A stretch of 64,000 nucleotides of DNA from CAZVGZ01 sp964627605 (GCA_964627605.1 CAZVGZ010000002.1:1-64000); one strand, 5' to 3'. Shown: positions 17,991 through 26,788, numbered from the stretch's first letter. Notes: generated by a model not told the origin, from the letters alone. Program-made: numbers and translations.

Positions 17991-18743
17991 ATGTCAAAAA
18001 GGCCACACATAGTCGGACATCGTGGGATGGGGCGGTACGGCTCAGAATCCACACACGCCGAGAATAGCGTTGAAGGGTGTCTAGCAGCGCTTGGAGCTGG
18101 TGCCGAAGGGATTGAGTTCGATGTACGTCTCTCTTCTGACAACCATGTGATTGTGCATCACGATAGTTCGCTTGGGCGCGCCACCACCTTGTCTGCGGCA
18201 GAGGGGGTCTCGCAGGTAGAGCGGTTGTCCACCGCCGATCTAACCGGTGTCCAACTATTGCCCCCTGGCAGCGGGGCGATATCTACGCTGCCCGAGTTGT
18301 TGGACGCGGTCAGTCTGGTGCTAGGCGAGCGAGAGATGTGGGTGGAACTCAAATACCCCGTGTCTATCGAAAACTCCCAAACACTCGTGCGCCGTGTCAT
18401 TGAGGTCGTTGCGGACTACCCAGTCTGGTCGAATCTTTGGTTTATATCCTTTTCTTGCGGGTTACTGTCGATTGTCCGCCACTTGCGTCCTGATGCGAAA
18501 GTGATCTTGTTAGGGCGTGCCCGGATTTTCCAAACCATTTCGTTGGCAGCGCAAGCAGGATTTGACGGGGTAGGAATTTTCCATCATTTTGCCCGTTGGC
18601 CGATCCCCAAGATGGTTCGTCGGCAAGGTCTTCGGTTGATCGTCGGCACCGCCAACGACAGACGTAGCGTGAGGCGGCTGTTGGACTCTGGAGTCGACGC
18701 GATCAGCACTGATCGGTTGGACGTGGCGTTACCTCTGATTTAG
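17991..18743 (+). CDS. Glycerophosphodiester phosphodiesterase family protein
   Basis: A 250-residue GDPD domain protein. It has HRGMGRYG (general base His), HAENSVEG, and the metal/catalytic block GIEFDVRLSSDNHVIVHHD, followed by WVELKYP and ending VDAISTDRLD. These enzymes hydrolyse glycerophosphodiesters to glycerol 3-phosphate and an alcohol. No signal peptide is evident, so it is cytoplasmic. It starts six bases after the Gfo/Idh gene and probably shares its transcript. The C-terminal end overlaps by four bases the decayed kinase on the opposite strand. Confidence 0.9.
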   Translation: MSKRPHIVGHRGMGRYGSESTHAENSVEGCLAALGAGAEGIEFDVRLSSDNHVIVHHDSSLGRATTLSAAEGVSQVERLSTADLTGVQLLPPGSGAISTLPELLDAVSLVLGEREMWVELKYPVSIENSQTLVRRVIEVVADYPVWSNLWFISFSCGLLSIVRHLRPDAKVILLGRARIFQTISLAAQAGFDGVGIFHHFARWPIPKMVRRQGLRLIVGTANDRRSVRRLLDSGVDAISTDRLDVALPLI

Positions 18744-19141
18744 GTTGCCGCTGAAGAGTCAAAAGACAGGACGGTTCCGATTGATTCGGTTATTTCCCGT
18801 GGTATCAGATCGGACGTATCAATCTGGCGGGTGGCGAGGTCGCGTGTCTGTTGCAGTCGCTCAACGGCGCGTTCGGTGATGGCTCCACGACCTGGATCGT
18901 TGTTGAATCGCGTGGCAAGAGTGGCTTCGTCGCACACCAGCGTGAACACGAATAACCTGCTGAAAGTATCGCCAAGACCGGCTGCGATGCGATCTATGAT
19001 CTCTTGGCGGTGGAGCACCCAGGTCAGAATCACATGTCGATAACCGCAAGAGATGTAGTTACGCAAGACATCTTGGATGTTCTGCTCAACCAGGGTTATG
19101 GTTTGCGTGTTGACCTCAAATGGGTTGATTCGCAAGACACC
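18740..19141 (-). pseudogene. 5'-truncated nucleotide-kinase (P-loop AAA-type) remnant
   Basis: Minus-strand coding resembling the C-terminal two thirds of a shikimate-kinase-like P-loop kinase: INPFEVNTQTITLVEQNIQ, VLRNYISCGYRHVILTWVLH, LFVFTLVCDEATLATRFNND and a C-terminal ITESIGTVLSFD. The N-terminal GxxGxGKS loop needed to bind ATP is missing. The sequence that would encode it is replaced by the upstream region and start of the plus-strand Gfo/Idh gene. The frame is open upstream to 19270 but without family similarity. It is best read as a decayed gene. Confidence 0.65.
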
Positions 19142-19181
19142 GCAGGCAACTGACGCAACTACGAGTGTGAAAGGACGACAG

Positions 19182-20141
19182 ATGGCCGTAAAAGTGGGTT
19201 TTATCGGCGCAGGAGGAATCGCAGGGCACCACATGAACACGATGTCAGCAAACCCTGATGCTGTGCTCACCGCCTTTTGTGACGTGGATGTCTCTCGCGC
19301 CAGAGCCGCCGCGAAACTCTATGGCGGCAAAGCGTTCGTCAGCCACAAGACTATGCTCGCCAAAGTGGACCTTGACGCGGTTGTCATCTGCGTCCCGCCA
19401 TTTGCGCACAAGACGCAGGAGAGGGACGTAATAGAAGTAGATCTACCGTTTTTCACAGAAAAGCCGGTAGGACTCTCTGTGCGTCGCTGCGAAAGCAATC
19501 TGGAGCTTATCAAACAAAAGGATGTCGTCACCGCAGTCGGCTACCATTTACGCTATCAGGACAGCGCCAAACTCGCCCGTGAAGCTGTCAAAGGACAGAC
19601 CATCTCGCTCGTTCAGGGCCAATGGATCGGTGGGATGCCTGGAGTTGCGTGGTGGCGTGTCATGAATGAGTCAGGCGGGCAAGCTGTGGAACAGACGACC
19701 CATATTTTTGATCTTGCTCGCTATGTAGTGGGGGAAGTCACTGAGGTCTACGCCACAGCATCCACAGGCAACATGACCGATGTGGAAAACTACGACGTTC
19801 ACGACTCCAGCGCGGCAAATCTGGTGTTCGAGTCAGGGGCTGTTGGAACTATTTTCAGCAGTTGCGTCGTTGGTCCAGGCGGCGGAGTGAACCTGACAAT
19901 CCACATGAAGGACGACTCGATTACAGTCACCGGAGATTTTGAGAGGGACCGTCCGGGCCTGCGTGAAACACGATCAAACTCGACCAACGCAACCGATGCA
20001 GAACAGCGTGCGTTTCTAAAAGCGGTGGCGACTGGTGACCGCTCTGACATTCTCTGTGACTACGCTGAAGGCCTCAAAACCTTGAAAGTCAGCCTGGCGG
20101 TCAATGAATCGATCAGGAAACACAAAATAATCACGTTGTAA
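19182..20141 (+). CDS. Gfo/Idh/MocA-family oxidoreductase
   Basis: A 319-residue oxidoreductase. The Rossmann motif is VGFIGAGGIAGHHMNTMS (residues 5-22), the catalytic lysine lies in FFTEKPVGLS, and ESGGQAVEQTTHIFDLARYV carries the C-terminal active-site histidine. ATG 19182 is preceded by AAGGACGAC, and the family fold begins at residue 3. It ends in a large hairpin at 20157-20195. It is the third NAD(P)-dependent oxidoreductase of this carbohydrate block, probably acting on a sugar, inositol or their acids. Confidence 0.9.
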   Translation: MAVKVGFIGAGGIAGHHMNTMSANPDAVLTAFCDVDVSRARAAAKLYGGKAFVSHKTMLAKVDLDAVVICVPPFAHKTQERDVIEVDLPFFTEKPVGLSVRRCESNLELIKQKDVVTAVGYHLRYQDSAKLAREAVKGQTISLVQGQWIGGMPGVAWWRVMNESGGQAVEQTTHIFDLARYVVGEVTEVYATASTGNMTDVENYDVHDSSAANLVFESGAVGTIFSSCVVGPGGGVNLTIHMKDDSITVTGDFERDRPGLRETRSNSTNATDAEQRAFLKAVATGDRSDILCDYAEGLKTLKVSLAVNESIRKHKIITL

Positions 20142-20156
20142 CATATGTTGGCAGGG

Positions 20157-20195
20157 CTGAATTGGGGCGCGGTCGCAAGCCGCGTCCCAATTCAG
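20157..20195 (+). terminator. Long hairpin, probable transcript end without U-tract
   Basis: A 16-base stem (CTGAATTGGGGCGCGG with CCGCGTCCCAATTCAG, one G-T mismatch) closes on a seven-base loop, 15 bases after the Gfo/Idh stop codon. No T-run follows, so it may be a Rho-dependent end or an mRNA-stabilising structure, not a classical terminator. Confidence 0.6.
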
Positions 20196-20339
20196 TACCG
20201 AACAGGTGTACAGGCGATCAACTTACGCCAATGGCGCGTTTGAGTCGGTCGAGCGGTGTGAGCAGTTCGAACCGGGCGGGATACGCTTTTTTGACCGACG
20301 CTGTTAATTAGATAGGGTGACGACGTCGCCTGATGTGGG

Positions 20340-22193
20340 GTGGATCACAACCATGAAAATCTGCTGACCCCTGAGGTGCCTACTCTGAAACCCGATACAT
20401 CCATATGTTTGCGTGCCAGGTCGTGGTATCTGACCTGCGCTCTCGCGATAGTACCAGCAGCCGCGTTAGCGCAATCGGGCGTGACCCTTTCGACACCTGA
20501 CACCACGGTGTCGCCCTGCGAGTTCTGGCTACCGGTTGTCGCCACTGACCTGGACACAGGTTACACTTCTCTGCGGTTGAAGTTTTCCTTCAATGCAGAC
20601 ACCCTCACCCGTCTCGGCGCGAAGGTTTCGGGCGGCTTGCTTCCCGAACCAGATAGCCTCAAAATCATTTCAGCGACCGCCAACAGTTTTATTGTTTCTT
20701 ATTCAGGCACGATAAAATTCATCGGCTCCGGTGTCCTCTTCTATGTGGGCTTTCGAGCGTACCCTCATCCTTTTGTTAGTCGGCAGTATCCAGTGTCGGC
20801 AATAACACACGTTGACATTTCTGCTTCACCTGTCAGTGGCGGTTTGGCGGTGTTTGACGGATTGACTGACCCGCCGCTGATGGCTGGCGGGCGGATTGAG
20901 TTAACCGAGTGGCTTCCTCCGACGGTCGTGTCGCTGCCCGACTCGTCGATCAGAGCTGGCGACCAGATTTGGCTTCCCGTTGTGACCACAGACCTGGGCT
21001 GCGGCAACAACTCCTATCAGATTGTGATATTCTATCCACCAGATATACTCCGCCCACTTGGCGTTGAGATACTCAGCGGGCTGGTTCAGCAGGCGGGTGG
21101 AGACCTTTTGGTCGCCGGCGAGGATAGCTCGCTGGTGGTCAACGGTGCCAGCGTCAACTATATGACCGGATCAGGCCCTCTGTTCTACGTTGGGTTTGAG
21201 GCGCTTGACGTGGTAGGTTCGCATATTGTCAGTCTCAATCTTGAACCAAAAGGCTCCATGGGCTACGTCTATCCTGAGCACCCGACACAGCCTACGCTGG
21301 TCTCCAGTCACTTGGCATTCGAGGGTCTCTATCTGGGTGACGTTACCCACGACTGGGCGATTTCAATGCTGGATGCCTCAGTAATTCTCAAGTCGGTTGT
21401 GGGTCTCACCGACTCTACCCTGTGGCCATACTTGCGCACCAACGTGGCGGATGTCACAGGCAGTGGGCAGGTCAGTTCATACGACGTAGCGCTGATCTTG
21501 GCGCTATTGGCCGACCAGATAGACACGTTTCCTGGTGAACCTGGCAACAAACCCGCAACAGGCTACACGGCTAAGGGGGTATCTCTTGAGGCGCATGGTT
21601 CGACCGTCACAGTGCTACTCCAAGGCGAACAGCAGAGCGCTAATTTGACCCTCTCCTACGATCATGAACTAGCGAGAATTGAAAGGGTGGAAGTCGTCGA
21701 TGGCATGGTGGAGTTTCGCGCCGACCATGGCGTGGTCCGCATAGCCACCGCCGACGCGATCAGTGAGGGGTCAAGGGTTATCTCCGTGCGCCTAGCATCA
21801 GCGCTGGGCGGGGATATGGGGAGCGTGTCGCTCGTCTCTTTGGAGATCGACGAAAATGTGATAGATATCAGTTTGACGGCACCTGTGCAGATACGCGGCG
21901 TTCCCTCCCAAACGGCGCTGTTTCAGAACAGCCCCAACCCTTTCAACCCGGTGACGACCATCGGGTTCACGGTAGGCCAAAATGCGGACAGCGTCCCGCT
22001 AACGCTGACCCTGTTCTCAACGGGTGGGCAGGAGGTCGTTCGTCTGGTGGATGGTCCACTGCAACCGGGTTACCACGAACTACTTTGGGATGGAAGGGAC
22101 AGCAGTGGTCGCCCCGCCGCCTCTGGGATCTACCTTTACCGACTCACCACACCCCACGGCGCGCAGGTCAGGCGGATGTTACTGATGCGGTAG
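20340..22193 (+). CDS. Secreted protein with two cohesin-like domains, dockerin-like segment and FlgD-like C-terminal sorting domain
   Basis: A 617-residue exported protein. A signal sequence ends near residue 45 (IVPAAALAQ). Two similar beta domains follow: about 52-185 (FWLPVVATDLDTGYTSLRLK) and 195-330 (IWLPVVTTDLGCGNNSYQIV), both with the cohesin-like layout. Residues about 335-402 form a dockerin-like pair of calcium loops (LGDVTHDWAISMLDASVIL, ADVTGSGQVSSYDVALIL). The end is a FlgD_ig/type-IX-like domain: NSPNPFNPVTTIGF, LLWDGRDSSGRPAASGIYLY and VRRMLLMR. Having cohesin-like and dockerin-like parts in one chain suggests surface assembly or scaffold formation. The GTG at 20340 is one option; a later TTG at 20409 would give a more compact signal peptide. 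Confidence 0.78.
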   Translation: MDHNHENLLTPEVPTLKPDTSICLRARSWYLTCALAIVPAAALAQSGVTLSTPDTTVSPCEFWLPVVATDLDTGYTSLRLKFSFNADTLTRLGAKVSGGLLPEPDSLKIISATANSFIVSYSGTIKFIGSGVLFYVGFRAYPHPFVSRQYPVSAITHVDISASPVSGGLAVFDGLTDPPLMAGGRIELTEWLPPTVVSLPDSSIRAGDQIWLPVVTTDLGCGNNSYQIVIFYPPDILRPLGVEILSGLVQQAGGDLLVAGEDSSLVVNGASVNYMTGSGPLFYVGFEALDVVGSHIVSLNLEPKGSMGYVYPEHPTQPTLVSSHLAFEGLYLGDVTHDWAISMLDASVILKSVVGLTDSTLWPYLRTNVADVTGSGQVSSYDVALILALLADQIDTFPGEPGNKPATGYTAKGVSLEAHGSTVTVLLQGEQQSANLTLSYDHELARIERVEVVDGMVEFRADHGVVRIATADAISEGSRVISVRLASALGGDMGSVSLVSLEIDENVIDISLTAPVQIRGVPSQTALFQNSPNPFNPVTTIGFTVGQNADSVPLTLTLFSTGGQEVVRLVDGPLQPGYHELLWDGRDSSGRPAASGIYLYRLTTPHGAQVRRMLLMR

Positions 22194-22382
22194 AACCGTT
22201 GCGAAGGCGATTCTGCTGACCGAACCGCCTTCGCCAAACCTCCACACACCGTAGACTATCGCCAATACGAAAAGAAGCAGCTTGGCCCACGCCCACGGTG
22301 TCAGAAGATACAGCGTTGCCCAACCAGCAAGAGCGAAAGGGCTAACGCGGAGTTGTCGCCCACTGGTAAGAGATCCGTTCAT
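22179..22382 (-). CDS. Possible small membrane protein
   Basis: A 67-residue frame with two hydrophobic, Trp-rich stretches (FALAGWATLYLLTPWAW and LLLFVLAIVYGVWRF) that would span the membrane as a hairpin. There is no clear ribosome site upstream of ATG 22382, and the 3' end overlaps the preceding convergent gene by 15 bases. The composition is protein-like, but I recognise no family. It may be spurious. Confidence 0.35.
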   Translation of the reverse strand: MNGSLTSGRQLRVSPFALAGWATLYLLTPWAWAKLLLFVLAIVYGVWRFGEGGSVSRIAFATVLPHQ

Positions 22383-22557
22383 GTAGATATGTAGTCGATT
22401 GCGAGGGTTTCATAATGAGCACATGTAGCAACGAAGTTCCGTCCCATGTTTCGGGTGGGGCAAGGTCGCACGGACGGGTCACGATGCCTCTAACACGCGT
22501 ACATTTGGCAGGGCAGATTTGCGAGGTAGGCACCGGAAGAACCGATTGGAGAGCGCC

Positions 22558-22752
22558 ATGCGTCTGAAATCAGATCAGTTGGATAGTCTGAAATCGAAAT
22601 CGCCTGAAGGGGTATATCAGGCGGTTAGGGACATCGTGCGGTTGGAGATAGGCGTTGTGGACAGACGAGAACTTGCTGAGGCGCTGGATGATGCGGTAGA
22701 AGCAGGCATTGTGGATGAACGGGAGATCAGGCGATTAACGCTGGACGACTGA
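22558..22752 (+). CDS. Small protein of unknown function
   Basis: A 64-residue, charged, probably all-helical protein (SKSPEGVYQAVRDIVRLEI, VDEREIRRLTLDD). The start ATG 22558 has GGAG six bases upstream. The gene lies 37 bases before a UroD-family gene and is likely co-transcribed with it. I do not recognise a family. A small regulatory or accessory partner of the UroD-like protein is conceivable but unsupported. Confidence 0.6.
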   Translation: MRLKSDQLDSLKSKSPEGVYQAVRDIVRLEIGVVDRRELAEALDDAVEAGIVDEREIRRLTLDD

Positions 22753-22789
22753 CCAGCGGGTTTTCGCCAAACAGATTCAGGAGAAAAAA

Positions 22790-23851
22790 ATGACCACGCA
22801 CGAGCGGATGACCAGGATGTACGCCCATCAGGAGGCCGACCGGGTACCGATTACCGACGGCCCATGGGGATCGACACTGGAGAGGTGGCACTCCGAGGGT
22901 CTGCCTCAAGATGTCCATTGGGCACAGTATTTCGATCTGGACCAGTTCGCTGGCATAGGCGCTGACAACAGCCCTCAATTTCCGTCCGAGACTATCGAAA
23001 AAACCGACGAATACTCGGTTCACACCACGTCTTGGGGTGCCACCCTTAGAAGTTGGAGCCACGCAGGCGGCGTTCCCGAATTTCTCGATTTCAAAGTCAA
23101 GGACAGGGACACCTGGGCAGACGCCAAATCCAGAATGACACCCTCACGCGACCGCGTGAACTGGGATAGCCTCAAAGACAACTACAAGACATGGCTCGAA
23201 GAGGGCAAATGGCTGTCAGCAGGGCTGTGGTTCGGGTTTGATGTCACTCACTCGTGGTTTCTAGGCACTGAGAGAGTGCTGATGGCGATGGTCGAAGACC
23301 CTGAGTGGATTGCTGATATTTTCAATCACTGCCTTGATGTTTCTCTGACCCTGTACGACATGGTGTGGGACGCAGGCTACGAGTTCGACGAGGTGTCCTG
23401 GCCCGACGACATGGGCTACAAATACAACCAGTTCTTCTCCCTTGACATGTACCGCGAACTGGTCAAACCTGCGCATCGGCGCGCCGCAGAGTGGGCACAC
23501 GCTAAAGACGCGAAAGTAAGGCTGCACTCCTGCGGCGATGTTAACCCACTGGTGCCCGACCTTATCGATGTAGGCATAGACATGCTCAACCCGCTGGAGG
23601 TCAAAGCTGGCATGGACCCGGTGGCCCTGAAGGCAAAATATGGAGACCAGTTGGCGTTTCATGGCGGCCTCAACGCGGTTCTGTTCGAGGACATGGACGC
23701 CATGCGAGATGAGATGACCGCAGTGATTCCCAAAATGAAGGAGAATGGCGGCTATCTTATCAGTTCGGATCACTCGGTACCGGACTCGGTGAGTTTCCAG
23801 GAGTTTAGCGAGTTTATCGCCCTAGCCAAAGAGCTTGGATCGTACAACTAA
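22790..23851 (+). CDS. Uroporphyrinogen-decarboxylase-family protein (MtaA/CmuA-like branch)
   Basis: A 353-residue UroD-fold protein. Conserved are DRVPITDGPWGSTLERW at the N-terminus, EVSWPDDMGYKYN, and the block RLHSCGDVNPLVPDLIDVG with DMLNPLEVKAGMD and FHGGLNA. The HSCGD motif supplies His/Cys zinc ligands of cobalamin- or methyl-transfer-type members, and haem-synthesis residues are not obvious. AGGAG lies before the ATG. The gene ends at a strong terminator. Likely substrates are methylated or small aromatic or glycine-betaine-like compounds, but this is uncertain. It has no haem-synthesis neighbour. Confidence 0.85.
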   Translation: MTTHERMTRMYAHQEADRVPITDGPWGSTLERWHSEGLPQDVHWAQYFDLDQFAGIGADNSPQFPSETIEKTDEYSVHTTSWGATLRSWSHAGGVPEFLDFKVKDRDTWADAKSRMTPSRDRVNWDSLKDNYKTWLEEGKWLSAGLWFGFDVTHSWFLGTERVLMAMVEDPEWIADIFNHCLDVSLTLYDMVWDAGYEFDEVSWPDDMGYKYNQFFSLDMYRELVKPAHRRAAEWAHAKDAKVRLHSCGDVNPLVPDLIDVGIDMLNPLEVKAGMDPVALKAKYGDQLAFHGGLNAVLFEDMDAMRDEMTAVIPKMKENGGYLISSDHSVPDSVSFQEFSEFIALAKELGSYN

Positions 23852-23908
23852 GCCGCAGCGACGCCAAACCCTATTGCAGTAGTTCTACCAGCGTTATCCA
23901 TCCGTAGA

Positions 23909-23945
23909 ACAGAAAAAACCCGGCAAAGTGCCGGATTTTTTCTGT
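23909..23945. terminator. Bidirectional rho-independent terminator
   Basis: The arms ACAGAAAAAACCCGGCA and TGCCGGATTTTTTCTGT pair over 17 bases with one mismatch around an AAG loop. T-runs exist on both strands, so it can end the plus-strand UroD-like transcript and the minus-strand tRNA-Glu transcript. Confidence 0.92.
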
Positions 23946-23949
23946 GTTA

Positions 23950-24022
23950 TAGCCCGTACGGGAATCGAACCCGTGTTTTCGCCGTGAGAGGCCGATGTCC
24001 TAAGCCCCTAGACGAACGGGCC
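23950..24022 (-). tRNA. tRNA-Glu, anticodon CTC
   Basis: A full 73-base cloverleaf reads on the minus strand. The acceptor arms are GGCCCGT and ACGGGCT (G1-U72 wobble). The D-arm contains GTCTAGGGGCTTAGGAC, the anticodon loop is CTCTCAC with anticodon CTC, and the T-arm is ACGGGTTCGATTCCCGT. No CCA is encoded. The anticodon stem TCGGC/GGCGA has a G-G mismatch at the fourth pair (30-40), which is unusual for this tRNA. The bidirectional terminator follows directly. Confidence 0.93.
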
Positions 24023-24211
24023 ATCACCGGTTGCTGTACTGGCAGACCGGAACCTCCAAAAAATACGACAGTTGGCACCAATAGGCAACGATAGCAACGG
24101 GTTTGCGGAGTCTGCTAGTATGGATAAACTCCAAAAGAGAGGCATTGGGGCGGTTGCGCGGGATGGTAGAGCAGCAGCATCTGTGGGACAACTCATCCCT
24201 ACACAGCGCAG

Positions 24212-25876
24212 CTATGGGATGTGGTGGGTGCGGTTATGCTTGCCGTTGGCTTGTCGCTCAGGCGGACGTCGGCGGCGGCGCGCTTTGACGACAGTATCTT
24301 TGCGCCAGTTGGCGTCATCGCGTTCTGGGTAGTCTGTGGTGTAGTGCAGGCCCCTGCTCTCAGTTCGCTGCATCGCACACCGTACCACCAACGTCGCCAC
24401 CGCCACCATATTCCTCAATTCCAACAGCTCTGGCGATATTCTGGTTCGGCGGTAGAACTCCTCCACCTCTTTCCACAACAGTTCAAGCCGCATCGACGCC
24501 CTGCGCAACCGCACGTCGGAGCGCACAATTCCCACATAGTCCCACATGAGCCTTCTGGTTTCATCACTGTCGTGCGACAAGAGCACCCACTCCTCGGCGT
24601 TGATGGTGTCGTCAAGATTCCACGGCGGGATATCGGCTGACGCGCTATGTATCCCGCTGAGCGACTCGATCGCCGCTCTTGATGCCCGCTTGGCAAACAC
24701 CACAGCTTCGAGCAACGAGTTTGATGCTAACCTGTTCGCGCCGTGAACACCGCTCAAAGTCACCTCTCCCGCCGCAAAAAGGTTGCGAATATCGGTCCGC
24801 CCCTCAAGATCGGTCACGACACCACCACACATATAGTGCGCCGCAGGCACTACCGGTATCGGTTGGCTGGTGATGTCGATTCCATATTCCAAACACTTTT
24901 GGTGGATGTTAGGGAAGTGGTGTCGGGTGTCGTCGGAGTCGTTGTGAGTTATGTCCAGATATACGCAGTCATCGCCTCGACGCTTCATCTCCCTATCGAT
25001 AGCACGAGCGACAATATCCCTCGGTGCCAGCGACCCAGAATCGTGGTACTCATCCATGAACCTGGCACCATCTGATGCGATGAGTTCTGCACCGTGCCCT
25101 CGCACGGCCTCGCTGATAAGAAATGACCCTGCGCTTGGATGATACAGAGTCGTGGGATGGAACTGCATAAACTCCAAATTCCCAACCCGCGCACCGGCCC
25201 TGTATGCCATGGCGACACCGTCACCTGTAGCTATTTCAGGGTTGGTAGTGTGCAGCCAAATCTGCCCAGCACCTCCAGTCGCCAGCACTGTAACTTTGGA
25301 CGCCATAGTGCGGACCTCACCTGAATGGGTCTCCAACACATACGCTCCCAGACAGGTTATCCTCCCGGTTCGCGATCGTCTATCTGGAAAGTGATGCTCG
25401 GTAATCAGGTCCACAGCGACGTGATGTTCGCATATCTCAATATTTGGGTGCTCTTGCACCTGCCTGAGAAGCGCCCGCTCAATCTCTGCACCGGTCAGGT
25501 CAGAGGCGTGGACTATTCGGTGGTGGGAGTGCCCTCCCTCCCTCCCTAGATGAAAATTCCCAGCCTCTGAGCGTGTGAACTCAACGCCCCAATCCACCAG
25601 TTGACGCACTATCGCTGGGCCCTCTTCAATCATTATCGACACAGCTTCAGGATGGCAAAGGTCAGCGCCAGCGAGTAGAGTGTCCGTGGCGTGCTGCATA
25701 GCGGAGTCACCCGATCCAAAAACCGCAGCGATTCCGCCCTGCGCACGGTTGGTGTTGGTAGCCACCGGTTCCTTTTTTGTGGCTATCCTCACAGTACCGC
25801 TCTGTGCGGCCATGAGTGCGCACGAAAGGCCTGCGATACCGGAACCCAAAATCAAGACGTCGGTCGGCTGGTCCAT
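24212..25876 (-). CDS. nadB: L-aspartate oxidase
   Basis: A 554-residue FAD enzyme that oxidises L-aspartate to iminoaspartate in de novo NAD synthesis. It shows the FAD-binding DVLILGSGIAGLSCALMAA (residues 6-24), NTNRAQGGIAAVFG, the substrate block LGREGGHSHHRIVHASDLTG, QFHPTTLYHPS, FMDEYHDSGSLAPRDIVARA, MCGGVVTD and GANRLASNSLLEA. The helical C-terminal domain ends in a basic tail. ATG 25876 was chosen because the fold starts there; a TTG nine codons upstream is the alternative. It is divergent from nadE about 900 bases away; nadA and nadC are not in the window. Confidence 0.95.
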   Translation of the reverse strand: MDQPTDVLILGSGIAGLSCALMAAQSGTVRIATKKEPVATNTNRAQGGIAAVFGSGDSAMQHATDTLLAGADLCHPEAVSIMIEEGPAIVRQLVDWGVEFTRSEAGNFHLGREGGHSHHRIVHASDLTGAEIERALLRQVQEHPNIEICEHHVAVDLITEHHFPDRRSRTGRITCLGAYVLETHSGEVRTMASKVTVLATGGAGQIWLHTTNPEIATGDGVAMAYRAGARVGNLEFMQFHPTTLYHPSAGSFLISEAVRGHGAELIASDGARFMDEYHDSGSLAPRDIVARAIDREMKRRGDDCVYLDITHNDSDDTRHHFPNIHQKCLEYGIDITSQPIPVVPAAHYMCGGVVTDLEGRTDIRNLFAAGEVTLSGVHGANRLASNSLLEAVVFAKRASRAAIESLSGIHSASADIPPWNLDDTINAEEWVLLSHDSDETRRLMWDYVGIVRSDVRLRRASMRLELLWKEVEEFYRRTRISPELLELRNMVAVATLVVRCAMQRTESRGLHYTTDYPERDDANWRKDTVVKARRRRRPPERQANGKHNRTHHIP

Positions 25877-26131
25877 GGGTCTAGCTGTTCTTTCGCTCCG
25901 CAAGCGGCGTTAGAGTTCTAAAGGATCAATCCAAGGCTCATAAGATAGCCCGCATACCAGCCTCAGGCGAACCGGTGGACAGCACTGCGCGATATCGCCA
26001 GAACCGTCAAATGGCTGCTAGCCGCCTTGACCCGTCTTGCCCCATGGCCGTACGTTGGGGCATCGCTGCTTGTCAGCGACGCGCCGACCGGGGCGGCCCA
26101 CTTGTTCTCACGCTGACAGCCGAACTTTCTG

Positions 26132-26788
26132 ATGTCTCGCCGATTGTGGTTCGAGGTTACCTGCGGTTCCACCGGGACAGCTTTGAAACTGACCGGTGTG
26201 GCACTCTCCGCACTCTTTGGCATTACAGTCTCTAAAAGCGCTCCGTGGCCTCCAGGTCAGATGGCAGTCGGCGTCGGCATCGCTCGCCCGACGACGCAGA
26301 AAGACCTGATCGCCACCTCTAGCGGGTTCCATACAACACTGCTGTGGCCGGTGAACCGAGAATCAGACGGCACGTCGTTGGGGCTCACAGCAGGAATTGT
26401 GCCCTACCGAACAGGAGGCAACGACCTCGGCGGCTCGCACTTCTTCGCGATGGGCGTTCTTCACTGGACAATGCTCGACGGTCTATTGCCAGCGGGCTCA
26501 CGCCTCTTCGGTCAGCTAGGGATAGGCTACGGCCGCATGGAGATCACAGGCTCTGCGGCGGTGGAGATTAAGCCAGCCAAGACCGGAGTGGCTACTTTGG
26601 GCCTGGAGCTTCCTGTCACGTCTCATGTTGGCGTGTGGGTCACAACCACGCTCCAGCGGTTTGACGCTGCCCCGGTGCTGTTGGGAAACGATTATGTTTC
26701 ATGGAACCTGATTACTGTCCACGGCGTGTGTAGGTGGAACATCTCTCGAAACACATCTGCCCATCCGAATAGAAGGACGCCAAGATGA
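26132..26788 (+). CDS. Putative outer-membrane beta-barrel protein
   Basis: A 218-residue protein with a hydrophobic N-terminal segment (GVALSALFGITVS). A repeating pattern of amphipathic strands follows, with glycine and aromatic girdles (GFHTTLLWPV, SRLFGQLGIGYGRMEI, VGVWVTTTLQRFD, YVSWNLITVHGVCRW). This resembles small outer-membrane barrels, but I recognise no named family. Its stop overlaps the nadE start by four bases (ATGA), implying co-translation. The start ATG 26132 has a weak ribosome site, and the basic tail after the last strand is atypical for a barrel. Confidence 0.55.
   Translation: MSRRLWFEVTCGSTGTALKLTGVALSALFGITVSKSAPWPPGQMAVGVGIARPTTQKDLIATSSGFHTTLLWPVNRESDGTSLGLTAGIVPYRTGGNDLGGSHFFAMGVLHWTMLDGLLPAGSRLFGQLGIGYGRMEITGSAAVEIKPAKTGVATLGLELPVTSHVGVWVTTTLQRFDAAPVLLGNDYVSWNLITVHGVCRWNISRNTSAHPNRRTPR

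Noticed and set aside
22790..23851. Naming this UroD-family gene hemE
   Set aside because: The HSCGD and FHGGLNA motifs and the context fit methyltransferase-type UroD relatives, and no haem genes are adjacent.
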